Source: Desmodesmus armatus (Eukaryota; Chlorophyta; Chlorophyceae; Sphaeropleales; Scenedesmaceae). Taken from it: a DNA stretch of 64,000 bases. The stretch spans positions 218,010-282,009 of the forward strand of contig VIIQ02000120.1 of the NCBI GenBank assembly GCA_007449985.2, read 5' to 3'. Below the pieces are notes generated by a model. The model had not been told where the DNA came from and searched no databases. It saw only the letters and a program-made list of their open reading frames with translations. A program made the position numbers and the translations under genes. Of this stretch, positions 1 through 9,887 are shown piece by piece (within the stretch, counting starts at the first letter, position 1; each line of letters begins with the position of its first letter).

Positions 1-1053
1 CAGCACCGGGTTGGTTGATTTGGAGTTGGTTGTCAACCAACTGCCGCCGGGTATCTGGCCGTATGTTTTTCCTAGCACACACAAGCTGCCGCACCTCACA
101 TGCTTGAACTTAGACGGTGACGACATTTTGGACTATGGTGTTGCGGGTGCTTTTGACGCATCTCCGCGGTGGGGTGCAGGTGACCTCTCCAGCCTTGTCA
201 GCTGCTGCCCATGGGCCAGCTTGTGCGCTATCCACACCCTTGCTTTGCAGCCTGGCCTGCATGTGTCTGAGCTGCACAAGCTCACAGCTTTGACACGCCT
301 TCACGTGTGTTGGTACTCAGCTGACGTTGAGGAGTCTTTTAGGGGCCTGGCAGCTGTCACACGGCTGCAGTACGTCGACATTAGTTTGAACATTCCTGGT
401 GTCGCGGTGACCTCCCTGTTGCCCCTCACCAGCCTCACAGCCCTGACCTTTCTCAACTGCGGCTTGCACAAAAAACACAAACATTGGGGTGGATCAAGCC
501 TACGCATCTCCACACAGGTAAACATGCAGGCCTCAAGGCCACCTCAATGCGACAATGTGCACTGGTGGTTGCAGTGTAGTGTGGCCCCAAGGCCATTTGA
601 TTTGAATTGAGCAGTTGCACTGTTGCTGCATGCAGTTTGAGGGTGCATGGCTGCCAGGACATAAGTTCGGATATAAGGTGTGTGGTTTTTTGAAGTGTGA
701 CAGTACCAGCAACAGAAGGGAGAGGGTGCATAAGGTGACAGCACTTTTATTTGAGCAGCATGTGCAAGCTTACCGGCCAAGGCTGACGTTGGCGGTGTGG
801 ATGTGCTTACCTTTTGCTGCTTCTGTGTGCTGTGCTTCAGGCAGACGCATCCCCTGATGTGTGGCTGCAACTGCTGGAGCGCTGTGCCACACACCCCGCC
901 TGCCAGTGCACCGCCCTGCGCAGCCTGGCGCAGCAGCTGTGCAAGCAACGGACTCTGATTGCAGAGCAACAGCAGCAGATCGCAAGCATGCAGCAGCAGG
1001 TGTCAAGACAGCAGCAGCGGTTGCTCGCGCAGGAGCAGCTGAACGCCGCGTAG
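1..1053 (+). CDS. F-box/LRR family gene, 3' part (open at window edge)
   Basis: Two exons of an LRR protein whose start lies left of the window. Exon 1 reads to 517. The intron is 518-840, with a CACAG|GTAAAC donor and a TGCTTCAG acceptor, phase 0. Exon 2 is 841-1053. Exon 1 carries the end of the LRR array, with the family signatures GIWPYVFPSTHK, HVSELHKLTALT and LLPLTSLTALT. Exon 2 encodes SPDVWLQLLERC followed by a Gln-rich coiled coil, and stops at a TAG at 1051. The frame stays Gln-rich and coil-like beyond that stop for about 100 bases to a second TAG, so the tail looks prematurely ended compared with the relatives at 8055 and 15321. The LRR surface probably binds a protein partner; the role of the tail is unknown. 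The module is the same as in the intact gene at 13671. Confidence 0.75.
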
Positions 1054-2072
1054 CAGCAACAACTAGCGGGCCTGCAGGAGCAGTTGTCAGCAGGGGAGCG
1101 CGCTGCTGCACAGCAGGGAGTGCTGATTGCTGGGCTGCAGGAGTAGCTTGCTGCCACACAGCAGCAGCAAGTTGCCTGCAGGAGCAGCTGTCAGCACAGC
1201 AGCAGGGCACAACACAGCAGAGTGCGCTGATTGCTGGGCTGCAGGAGCAGCTGCAACAGCTGCTGCAGCACCAGCAGCAGTGAGCAACATGTGCAGCTTG
1301 CATCGGTTCCATTTTGGGGTTGTGTGTTGGGGTTGTGTTATTGCGCATACTAATTCAGCATCTGTGTCTATGTCATAAAACACCGTGGTGCTGGGGCTTG
1401 AATACTTTTTTGGATTGTTACCTGGGGCGTTTTGACCCAGCGCCTGCCTGGTTTTCCATGGTCACCTCTGTGCTGTGTGGGCTTGTGGCTCTGCCATATT
1501 CTGTGAAGTTTGGTGCTGTTCTGTGGCTCAGCAGGGGCCACAGCAGGAAGAGGAGGTGTGGAGTGAGCTTGTAGATAGGCAGGCAGTGGCGTGCCCAGCA
1601 GCATCACTCATGTGGTGGTTTTTGTGCGCTAAGGCCAAGGCTGTGGGCCTGCACACACCCAGCACATGCAGTAGACTGAGTTCACCTTTCGGATTGTTGT
1701 GACTGAGCCTGGCTTCAGGACCTCGTCTGCCAGGGATGATAGGCTTTGACTGATAGCTCCCGACAGAAAGGCAGATTGAACTTCTTGACTTTGTAGGGTG
1801 AAATGAGCAGACGATCACGCTGAGCGTCGCTTCAGAAGTGCACTCCAAGCAAATTGATTCTTGACACATGTGCTTTTCAAGTTGTGGTTTCGTTGGTGAC
1901 AGGTTTGGCACAACACTGTCAGTTGTCAACTGTGAACTGCTTTGAAAACTTGGCTTGCGCTTCTCGAGAACCAGTCAGCTATATCCTAACTTTTCCTTAC
2001 ACGCAGGAGGCACATCTGTACGGTCCAGGCTGTGTTCCTGCTGCTGCTGCTGCTGATCAAGTCCAGATCTCC
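1054..2072. other. Non-coding stretch of the repeat unit (recurs at 3194-4212 and 5334-6352)
   Basis: The first 230 bases are leftover CAG-rich tail sequence after the TAG. This includes a second in-frame TAG near 1144 and ends in repeated LQEQLQQLLQ coding. The rest shows no convincing gene. It presumably contains the 3' end of one LRR gene and the 5' flank of the next. An AG acceptor-like site (ACGCAG, near 2007) precedes the F-box start, so a 5' UTR intron is possible. Confidence 0.5.
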
Positions 2073-3098
2073 ATGAACATGTCCTGTCTGTCGACTCTTC
2101 CTGATGAGGTCCTAAAGGCCATTATGCAACTCCTTCCTATCAAAGATCGGCTGGGCAGCTGCTGCTTGGCCAGCAAAAGGCTGTGTGCAGCAGCAATTGC
2201 AGCTACAGATTGCCTCGACCTTCTGCATCTGCCATCAGGCTGGCGTGCAGACTCTGCCATAAGTTGGATCCTGAAGAACGGTCAGCACTTAGAAAAGCTG
2301 AACCTGTACAACATCAGACAGACCATACAGCAGTTGCCTTGCCGGGGCGTGCTGGAGCTGCAGCTGGGTGGTTACGCTTGCAGCGTGCAGCTGGGGCCAG
2401 CAGCAGATGGCTCTCCAGGTGTGATCCAGGGCTGCACCAAGCTCACTAGTTTGTACGTGTGGTGCAATGTCATCGATGCTCCTGCTGGTGGTGTCCTGAA
2501 TGGAAATTTATCAAGTCTGGTTAACCTGCAGCGCTTGAAACTTGTGCCCACCTATAGACGGTCTGGACTTGGTGGGTTACTTGGAGACACACTGCCACGC
2601 TTGCAGCACCTGACGTATCTTGAGGTATGGAACTTGAGCTGTAGCAACCTCTTGCAACTGGTTGGCCTTACCAAGCTGCAGGAGCTGCGTCTTGTGGCTG
2701 GCGACAGTGTTGCTATCGGCCCCAGCAGTGTCCCTGGTTTGGCGCTTCCTGCATCCCTCACAAAGCTTGTGCTGTACTCACCAGTTGAGGCAGGGCTACT
2801 GTCCTTGGTTCCAACAGGGTTGCAGGAGCTGCGAGTGAAGTGTGCTGTGGAGGGTCCCGCTGAGGGGCCTGGTTCCTTGTTGTCCTGCATGTCCCAGCTG
2901 CAGCACCTTACGCGGCTGAAGTTCAGCCTGGACAGTGTTCTCAACTGGCCCCCTGTTGGTCCGGCATATTCGGCTCTCTTCTCTCTCATATTCTGGATGT
3001 GTGGCTGCAACTGCTGGAGCGCTGTGCCACACACCCCGCCTGCCAGTGCACCGCCCTGCGCAGCCTGGCGCAGCAGCTGTGCAAGCAACGGACTCTGA
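2073..3098 (+). CDS. Chimeric truncated F-box/LRR gene, copy 1
   Basis: The open frame gives about 341 residues. The start ATG at 2073 (MNMSCLSTLPDEVLKAI) is chosen because it puts the F-box at the N-terminus, as in the intact relative. The frame extends upstream to 1854, but that part looks like untranslated sequence. The F-box spans about residues 4-45 (LSTLPDEVLKAIMQLLPIKD, then SCCLASKRLCAAA). LRRs follow to YSAL at about residue 303. There the duplication junction fuses the frame, via filler, to the tail exon in the wrong frame. The last 38 or so residues are therefore a nonsense Cys/Ala/Pro-rich peptide, and the second half of the LRR domain is lost. If expressed it could still bind an SCF scaffold through the F-box. 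Sequence as copy 2 (4213). Confidence 0.65.
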   Translation: MNMSCLSTLPDEVLKAIMQLLPIKDRLGSCCLASKRLCAAAIAATDCLDLLHLPSGWRADSAISWILKNGQHLEKLNLYNIRQTIQQLPCRGVLELQLGGYACSVQLGPAADGSPGVIQGCTKLTSLYVWCNVIDAPAGGVLNGNLSSLVNLQRLKLVPTYRRSGLGGLLGDTLPRLQHLTYLEVWNLSCSNLLQLVGLTKLQELRLVAGDSVAIGPSSVPGLALPASLTKLVLYSPVEAGLLSLVPTGLQELRVKCAVEGPAEGPGSLLSCMSQLQHLTRLKFSLDSVLNWPPVGPAYSALFSLIFWMCGCNCWSAVPHTPPASAPPCAAWRSSCASNGL

Positions 3099-4212
3099 TT
3101 GCAGAGCAACAGCAGCAGATCGCAAGCATGCAGCAGCAGGTGTCAAGACAGCAGCAGCGGTTGCTCGCGCAGGAGCAGCTGAACGCCGCGTAGCAGCAAC
3201 AACTAGCGGGCCTGCAGGAGCAGTTGTCAGCAGGGGAGCGCGCTGCTGCACAGCAGGGAGTGCTGATTGCTGGGCTGCAGGAGTAGCTTGCTGCCACACA
3301 GCAGCAGCAAGTTGCCTGCAGGAGCAGCTGTCAGCACAGCAGCAGGGCACAACACAGCAGAGTGCGCTGATTGCTGGGCTGCAGGAGCAGCTGCAACAGC
3401 TGCTGCAGCACCAGCAGCAGTGAGCAACATGTGCAGCTTGCATCGGTTCCATTTTGGGGTTGTGTGTTGGGGTTGTGTTATTGCGCATACTAATTCAGCA
3501 TCTGTGTCTATGTCATAAAACACCGTGGTGCTGGGGCTTGAATACTTTTTTGGATTGTTACCTGGGGCGTTTTGACCCAGCGCCTGCCTGGTTTTCCATG
3601 GTCACCTCTGTGCTGTGTGGGCTTGTGGCTCTGCCATATTCTGTGAAGTTTGGTGCTGTTCTGTGGCTCAGCAGGGGCCACAGCAGGAAGAGGAGGTGTG
3701 GAGTGAGCTTGTAGATAGGCAGGCAGTGGCGTGCCCAGCAGCATCACTCATGTGGTGGTTTTTGTGCGCTAAGGCCAAGGCTGTGGGCCTGCACACACCC
3801 AGCACATGCAGTAGACTGAGTTCACCTTTCGGATTGTTGTGACTGAGCCTGGCTTCAGGACCTCGTCTGCCAGGGATGATAGGCTTTGACTGATAGCTCC
3901 CGACAGAAAGGCAGATTGAACTTCTTGACTTTGTAGGGTGAAATGAGCAGACGATCACGCTGAGCGTCGCTTCAGAAGTGCACTCCAAGCAAATTGATTC
4001 TTGACACATGTGCTTTTCAAGTTGTGGTTTCGTTGGTGACAGGTTTGGCACAACACTGTCAGTTGTCAACTGTGAACTGCTTTGAAAACTTGGCTTGCGC
4101 TTCTCGAGAACCAGTCAGCTATATCCTAACTTTTCCTTACACGCAGGAGGCACATCTGTACGGTCCAGGCTGTGTTCCTGCTGCTGCTGCTGCTGATCAA
4201 GTCCAGATCTCC

Positions 4213-5238
4213 ATGAACATGTCCTGTCTGTCGACTCTTCCTGATGAGGTCCTAAAGGCCATTATGCAACTCCTTCCTATCAAAGATCGGCTGGGCAGCT
4301 GCTGCTTGGCCAGCAAAAGGCTGTGTGCAGCAGCAATTGCAGCTACAGATTGCCTCGACCTTCTGCATCTGCCATCAGGCTGGCGTGCAGACTCTGCCAT
4401 AAGTTGGATCCTGAAGAACGGTCAGCACTTAGAAAAGCTGAACCTGTACAACATCAGACAGACCATACAGCAGTTGCCTTGCCGGGGCGTGCTGGAGCTG
4501 CAGCTGGGTGGTTACGCTTGCAGCGTGCAGCTGGGGCCAGCAGCAGATGGCTCTCCAGGTGTGATCCAGGGCTGCACCAAGCTCACTAGTTTGTACGTGT
4601 GGTGCAATGTCATCGATGCTCCTGCTGGTGGTGTCCTGAATGGAAATTTATCAAGTCTGGTTAACCTGCAGCGCTTGAAACTTGTGCCCACCTATAGACG
4701 GTCTGGACTTGGTGGGTTACTTGGAGACACACTGCCACGCTTGCAGCACCTGACGTATCTTGAGGTATGGAACTTGAGCTGTAGCAACCTCTTGCAACTG
4801 GTTGGCCTTACCAAGCTGCAGGAGCTGCGTCTTGTGGCTGGCGACAGTGTTGCTATCGGCCCCAGCAGTGTCCCTGGTTTGGCGCTTCCTGCATCCCTCA
4901 CAAAGCTTGTGCTGTACTCACCAGTTGAGGCAGGGCTACTGTCCTTGGTTCCAACAGGGTTGCAGGAGCTGCGAGTGAAGTGTGCTGTGGAGGGTCCCGC
5001 TGAGGGGCCTGGTTCCTTGTTGTCCTGCATGTCCCAGCTGCAGCACCTTACGCGGCTGAAGTTCAGCCTGGACAGTGTTCTCAACTGGCCCCCTGTTGGT
5101 CCGGCATATTCGGCTCTCTTCTCTCTCATATTCTGGATGTGTGGCTGCAACTGCTGGAGCGCTGTGCCACACACCCCGCCTGCCAGTGCACCGCCCTGCG
5201 CAGCCTGGCGCAGCAGCTGTGCAAGCAACGGACTCTGA
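4213..5238 (+). CDS. Chimeric truncated F-box/LRR gene, copy 2
   Basis: Identical in sequence to the copy at 2073, including the filler junction and the out-of-frame C-terminal peptide, because it is the second unit of the 2,140-bp tandem array. The F-box plus about the first 250 residues of LRR are intact. The PDVWLQLL/Gln-rich module follows at 5136 onward but is read in a different frame, so no normal tail is made. Function is doubtful. It is either a very recent duplicate or a collapse/expansion error of assembly. Confidence 0.6.
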   Translation: MNMSCLSTLPDEVLKAIMQLLPIKDRLGSCCLASKRLCAAAIAATDCLDLLHLPSGWRADSAISWILKNGQHLEKLNLYNIRQTIQQLPCRGVLELQLGGYACSVQLGPAADGSPGVIQGCTKLTSLYVWCNVIDAPAGGVLNGNLSSLVNLQRLKLVPTYRRSGLGGLLGDTLPRLQHLTYLEVWNLSCSNLLQLVGLTKLQELRLVAGDSVAIGPSSVPGLALPASLTKLVLYSPVEAGLLSLVPTGLQELRVKCAVEGPAEGPGSLLSCMSQLQHLTRLKFSLDSVLNWPPVGPAYSALFSLIFWMCGCNCWSAVPHTPPASAPPCAAWRSSCASNGL

Positions 5239-6352
5239 TTGCAGAGCAACAGCAGCAGATCGCAAGCATGCAGCAGCAGGTGTCAAGACAGCAGCAGCGG
5301 TTGCTCGCGCAGGAGCAGCTGAACGCCGCGTAGCAGCAACAACTAGCGGGCCTGCAGGAGCAGTTGTCAGCAGGGGAGCGCGCTGCTGCACAGCAGGGAG
5401 TGCTGATTGCTGGGCTGCAGGAGTAGCTTGCTGCCACACAGCAGCAGCAAGTTGCCTGCAGGAGCAGCTGTCAGCACAGCAGCAGGGCACAACACAGCAG
5501 AGTGCGCTGATTGCTGGGCTGCAGGAGCAGCTGCAACAGCTGCTGCAGCACCAGCAGCAGTGAGCAACATGTGCAGCTTGCATCGGTTCCATTTTGGGGT
5601 TGTGTGTTGGGGTTGTGTTATTGCGCATACTAATTCAGCATCTGTGTCTATGTCATAAAACACCGTGGTGCTGGGGCTTGAATACTTTTTTGGATTGTTA
5701 CCTGGGGCGTTTTGACCCAGCGCCTGCCTGGTTTTCCATGGTCACCTCTGTGCTGTGTGGGCTTGTGGCTCTGCCATATTCTGTGAAGTTTGGTGCTGTT
5801 CTGTGGCTCAGCAGGGGCCACAGCAGGAAGAGGAGGTGTGGAGTGAGCTTGTAGATAGGCAGGCAGTGGCGTGCCCAGCAGCATCACTCATGTGGTGGTT
5901 TTTGTGCGCTAAGGCCAAGGCTGTGGGCCTGCACACACCCAGCACATGCAGTAGACTGAGTTCACCTTTCGGATTGTTGTGACTGAGCCTGGCTTCAGGA
6001 CCTCGTCTGCCAGGGATGATAGGCTTTGACTGATAGCTCCCGACAGAAAGGCAGATTGAACTTCTTGACTTTGTAGGGTGAAATGAGCAGACGATCACGC
6101 TGAGCGTCGCTTCAGAAGTGCACTCCAAGCAAATTGATTCTTGACACATGTGCTTTTCAAGTTGTGGTTTCGTTGGTGACAGGTTTGGCACAACACTGTC
6201 AGTTGTCAACTGTGAACTGCTTTGAAAACTTGGCTTGCGCTTCTCGAGAACCAGTCAGCTATATCCTAACTTTTCCTTACACGCAGGAGGCACATCTGTA
6301 CGGTCCAGGCTGTGTTCCTGCTGCTGCTGCTGCTGATCAAGTCCAGATCTCC

Positions 6353-8372
6353 ATGAACATGTCCTGTCTGTCGACTCTTCCTGATGAGGTCCTAAAGGCC
6401 ATTATGCAACTCCTTCCTATCAAAGATCGGCTGGGCAGCTGCTGCTTGGCCAGCAAAAGGCTGTGTGCAGCAGCAATTGCAGCTACAGATTGCCTCGACC
6501 TTCTGCATCTGCCATCAGGCTGGCGTGCAGACTCTGCCATAAGTTGGATCCTGAAGAACGGTCAGCACTTAGAAAAGCTGAACCTGTACAACATCAGACA
6601 GACCATACAGCAGTTGCCTTGCCGGGGCGTGCTGGAGCTGCAGCTGGGTGGTTACGCTTGCAGCGTGCAGCTGGGGCCAGCAGCAGATGGCTCTCCAGGT
6701 GTGATCCAGGGCTGCACCAAGCTCACTAGTTTGTACGTGTGGTGCAATGTCATCGATGCTCCTGCTGGTGGTGTCCTGAATGGAAATTTATCAAGTCTGG
6801 TTAACCTGCAGCGCTTGAAACTTGTGCCCACCTATAGACGGTCTGGACTTGGTGGGTTACTTGGAGACACACTGCCACGCTTGCAGCACCTGACGTATCT
6901 TGAGGTATGGAACTTGAGCTGTAGCAACCTCTTGCAACTGGTTGGCCTTACCAAGCTGCAGGAGCTGCGTCTTGTGGCTGGCGACAGTGTTGCTATCGGC
7001 CCCAGCAGTGTCCCTGGTTTGGCGCTTCCTGCATCCCTCACAAAGCTTGTGCTGTACTCACCAGTTGAGGCAGGGCTACTGTCCTTGGTTCCAACAGGGT
7101 TGCAGGAGCTGCGAGTGAAGTGTGCTGTGGAGGGTCCCGCTGAGGGGCCTGGTTCCTTGTTGTCCTGCATGTCCCAGCTGCAGCACCTTACGCGGCTGAA
7201 GTTCAGCCTGGACAGTGTTCTCAACTGGCCCCCTGTTGGTCCGGCATATTCGGCTCTCACACCCAGCAGCAGCCTGGTGCATGTGAAGATTAGGGTTGGC
7301 GGCTTGCCACCAGGGGTCTGGCCGTATGTGTTCCCCAGCGCACACAGCATGGCACACCTCACTCACTTAGAGTAAAGGGGGTCATACATGGATGGTGATG
7401 ATGATTCTTTTGACGCATCCCCACTGTGGGGTGCAGCAGACCTCTCCAACCTTGTCAGCTGCTGCCCTAGCTTGTGCTGCATCAACACCCTTGCTCTGCA
7501 ACCCGGCCTGCATGTGTCTGAGCTGCACAAGCTCACAGCCTTGACACGTGTTGACGTGTGGTGTTACTCAGTTGATGTCGAGGAGTGTGTGAGGGGCCTA
7601 GCAGCTGTTACACGGCTGCAGGATATGGACATCAGTACGGACAATCCTTCCCTTCCGGCGGCTTCCCTGCTGCCAATCACCAGCCTCACAGCCCTGACGG
7701 CCCTCAACTGCAGCTTGCACACTGATGATGATCAGTGGGGTGGATCGATCCTGAACATGCGCACAAAGGTAAACATGCGGGTGACTTTCGCAGCACCGGG
7801 CAGTCGTGCTTACATCGTGATGTCACCCCGAAGGCACACCATATGCGCAGTGCACTCTTACGGCATTATGTCTGAGGGCGCATGGCTGCTACGACCTTTG
7901 TTGAGGCCAAAGGTGTGGACTTGAAGGGCCACCAGCAGCAGAAGGTAGAGGCCACAGGGTGTGCACGCCTATGGTCACAACCTCAGTAATATTGACCTAG
8001 CCGGTGCGGTATGGTAGTGCTGACCTATCTCCACGTCTGTGTGGTGTGCTACAGGAGGGCTCTGTCCCAGATGTGTGGCTGCAGCTGTTGGCGCACTGTG
8101 CTGCAGACCCTGACTGCCAGCCTACAGCCCTGCACAGTCTGGCACAGCAGCTGGCGCAGCAAAGGACCCTGACTGCACAGCAACAGCAGCAGATTGCTAC
8201 CCTGCAGCAGCAGGTGTCAGCGCAGGAGCAGGTGAATGCCATGCAGCAGCAACATGTTGTAGGCATGCAGGAGCAGCTGTCAGCACAGCAGCAGGTTACA
8301 GCACAGCAGGGTGTGCTGATTGCTGGGCTGCAGGAGCAGCTGCAAGAGCTGCTGCGGCGCCAACAGCAGTGA
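6353..8372 (+). pseudogene. F-box/LRR gene with Gln-rich coiled-coil tail, one internal stop
   Basis: This third unit runs on into the normal 3' half of the gene. Exon 1 is 6353-7768. The intron is 7769-8054 (AAAG|GTAAAC donor, TGCTACAG acceptor, phase 0). Exon 2 is 8055-8372. Without its stop it would encode 577 residues, almost exactly the 579 of the intact relative at 13671. The single defect is TAA at 7373-7375 in exon 1, after HLTHLE; the same frame resumes with DASPLWGAADLSNLVSCCP and further LRRs. Exon 2 reads EGSVPDVWLQLLAHCAADP and then a heptad-like Gln-rich coil (QLAQQRTL, LQQQVSAQEQ, LIAGLQEQLQELL). Domains in order are F-box (about 1-45), LRRs (about 70-460) and coiled coil (about 480-577). 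A short alternative intron removing the stop, or a base error, would restore it. Confidence 0.7.
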
Positions 8373-9887
8373 GCACCCACATGCTGGTGTGATGATACCA
8401 CTGCAAGGAGAAAGGTCTTTGCATGGCCATGCACTGTTTCAGTCACCTTGTCGTTCAAGTTAGCCAGTACTGTACTGATGCGGCTGTTTGGGGTCACATA
8501 CTGCTGCGCAGCCATACTTTCCTGCGGCGCTGCTGCTGGAAGCCAGCAGCTTGTTGTGCATGCAGTACGTGGGCGCTGCGTGGCTGATTTGCAGGATGTG
8601 TGATGCGTGATGCATGTGTGATGCTGTGGCGCTATAAATCGTGGTGGTGTGCTGCATCTGAGTAAGGCAAGTTTCAGCTTCAAGCTGTTTGCTGCAGCAA
8701 GGGCCAATCAAGTCACAGTGCGGACTTTGTTATATTGCAAAATGCACAGATTGCTGCACTGCAGCGGCAGGTGCAGCAGCTATTGCAAGGCTCGAAACAG
8801 TAGTGGTTTAGTGTTCATGATATGCATTACCTAACAGATTGCCGAGCATGCAGCAGTGCGTTATTGGTGGGTGCTGACGTGGGCTGCATGGTCCCTTGGG
8901 CATGCCTGTAGACTTTGAGGCCTTGCAGGGGTTTTGAAAGCTTGATGAGCTGGGGTTTAGTCGAGTGTGTCAAACGCTGGCTAGTGACTGCAGCCGCGCA
9001 CTATGATAGTGGAGCTTGATTATTTGTGCTGTCATGCATATGTTTGTGGTGGTGGTGGTGATGGTGGTGAGTGATCATGTGGCGTTGTGGATTTGCCCCC
9101 TAATGCCTTGCGAGCTTGGTGTCACTTTGTCCAGCTGCCCTTACATGGCATGTGACCCTAGGGGGGTGCTGAGCAGAGAGGCTCAGCCAGATCACCTTGG
9201 CAGCTTGTAGTGCCCCAACTCCCAATGCCCCAGCTTGCTGTGACGGAGTGTGCAGGATTTGTTGTGTGCTGGTGATTGCGAGCGCTTGGCAATGCCAATC
9301 ATTGAACGCAGCAGTACAGGATCAAGCGCTTTGTGCAAAGCAGCATTGGCATAGTTGTGCACAAGGAAACAACAGTAGATGCCAATCTTCTGGTCCTTGC
9401 ATCTCATGCTCTTTGAGCGAGTGTGTGACTTCAGCGGGTGCAGGAAGGCCATACGCAGCGAAGTTGATTATGAACACCTACATGTCGATCAAAGTGTCAG
9501 TGTCAGAAAAAGAAGAGTATTGGGGTCAGTAAAAGAAGAGTATTGGGGTGTTTATCTTTCAAAAAAAACCATTTGAGGTGTGCTGTTGCAGGGTATGCCA
9601 AGGTTATTGTTCCAAGGTACTGTAGCTGGTCTTGGACGGTTGCACTAGTGGCACGAAGGTAAATTAGGGTAAAGCCCGATAATGTTAACCAGTGCAATTT
9701 CGACATATTGTCGATCATAGATTCTTGTACTTTTGACCTGAAGTCGATTTTACAGGCCACCAGCAAACTCAACAACCCAGATCAACAGCACAGTCTGCCA
9801 GGCACACAGCCGCTGTTTCCTGTGCCTGATATGGCCCCCACGTGTGATTCCGCACTATCGCAATAGAGATCAACGTAGATAGCAGCC
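8373..9887. other. Intergenic, no supported gene
   Basis: About 1.5 kb between the LRR gene and the transposase. A TATA-like CTATAAATC at about 8631 and two near-identical 15-base GAAGAGTATTGGGGT copies (9510 and 9536) are the only structure I see. No reading frame has family resemblance. Confidence 0.4.

Larger units (their letters stand above)
856..7258. repeat. Perfect 2,140-bp tandem repeat, 2.99 copies
   Basis: Units lie at 856-2995, 2996-5135 and 5136-7258. I saw no difference between the units over their full length. Each holds a Gln-rich LRR-tail exon, about 0.8 kb of non-coding sequence, and the F-box and first LRRs of the next gene. The two internal junctions join GGCATATTCGGCTCTC to GATGTGTGGCTGC through about 17 bases of filler (TTCTCTCTCATATTCTG). 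The third copy instead continues into normal LRR sequence at 7259. The left edge (855/856) falls 15 bases inside the tail exon and the right edge falls inside the LRR exon, so the event is an illegitimate tandem duplication between two neighbouring family members. An assembly artefact is the main alternative. Confidence 0.95.

Noticed and set aside
770..1383. Long Cys/Ala-rich frames on both strands over the CAG-rich tail exon
   Set aside because: They are mirror frames of CAG repeats (Gln in one frame, Ala, Ser, Cys or Leu in others). Only the Gln frame has the PDVWLQLL motif and proper splice sites.
1854..2072. N-terminal extension of the array F-box genes
   Set aside because: In frame but compositionally poor and absent from the intact relative, whose protein starts right at the F-box.
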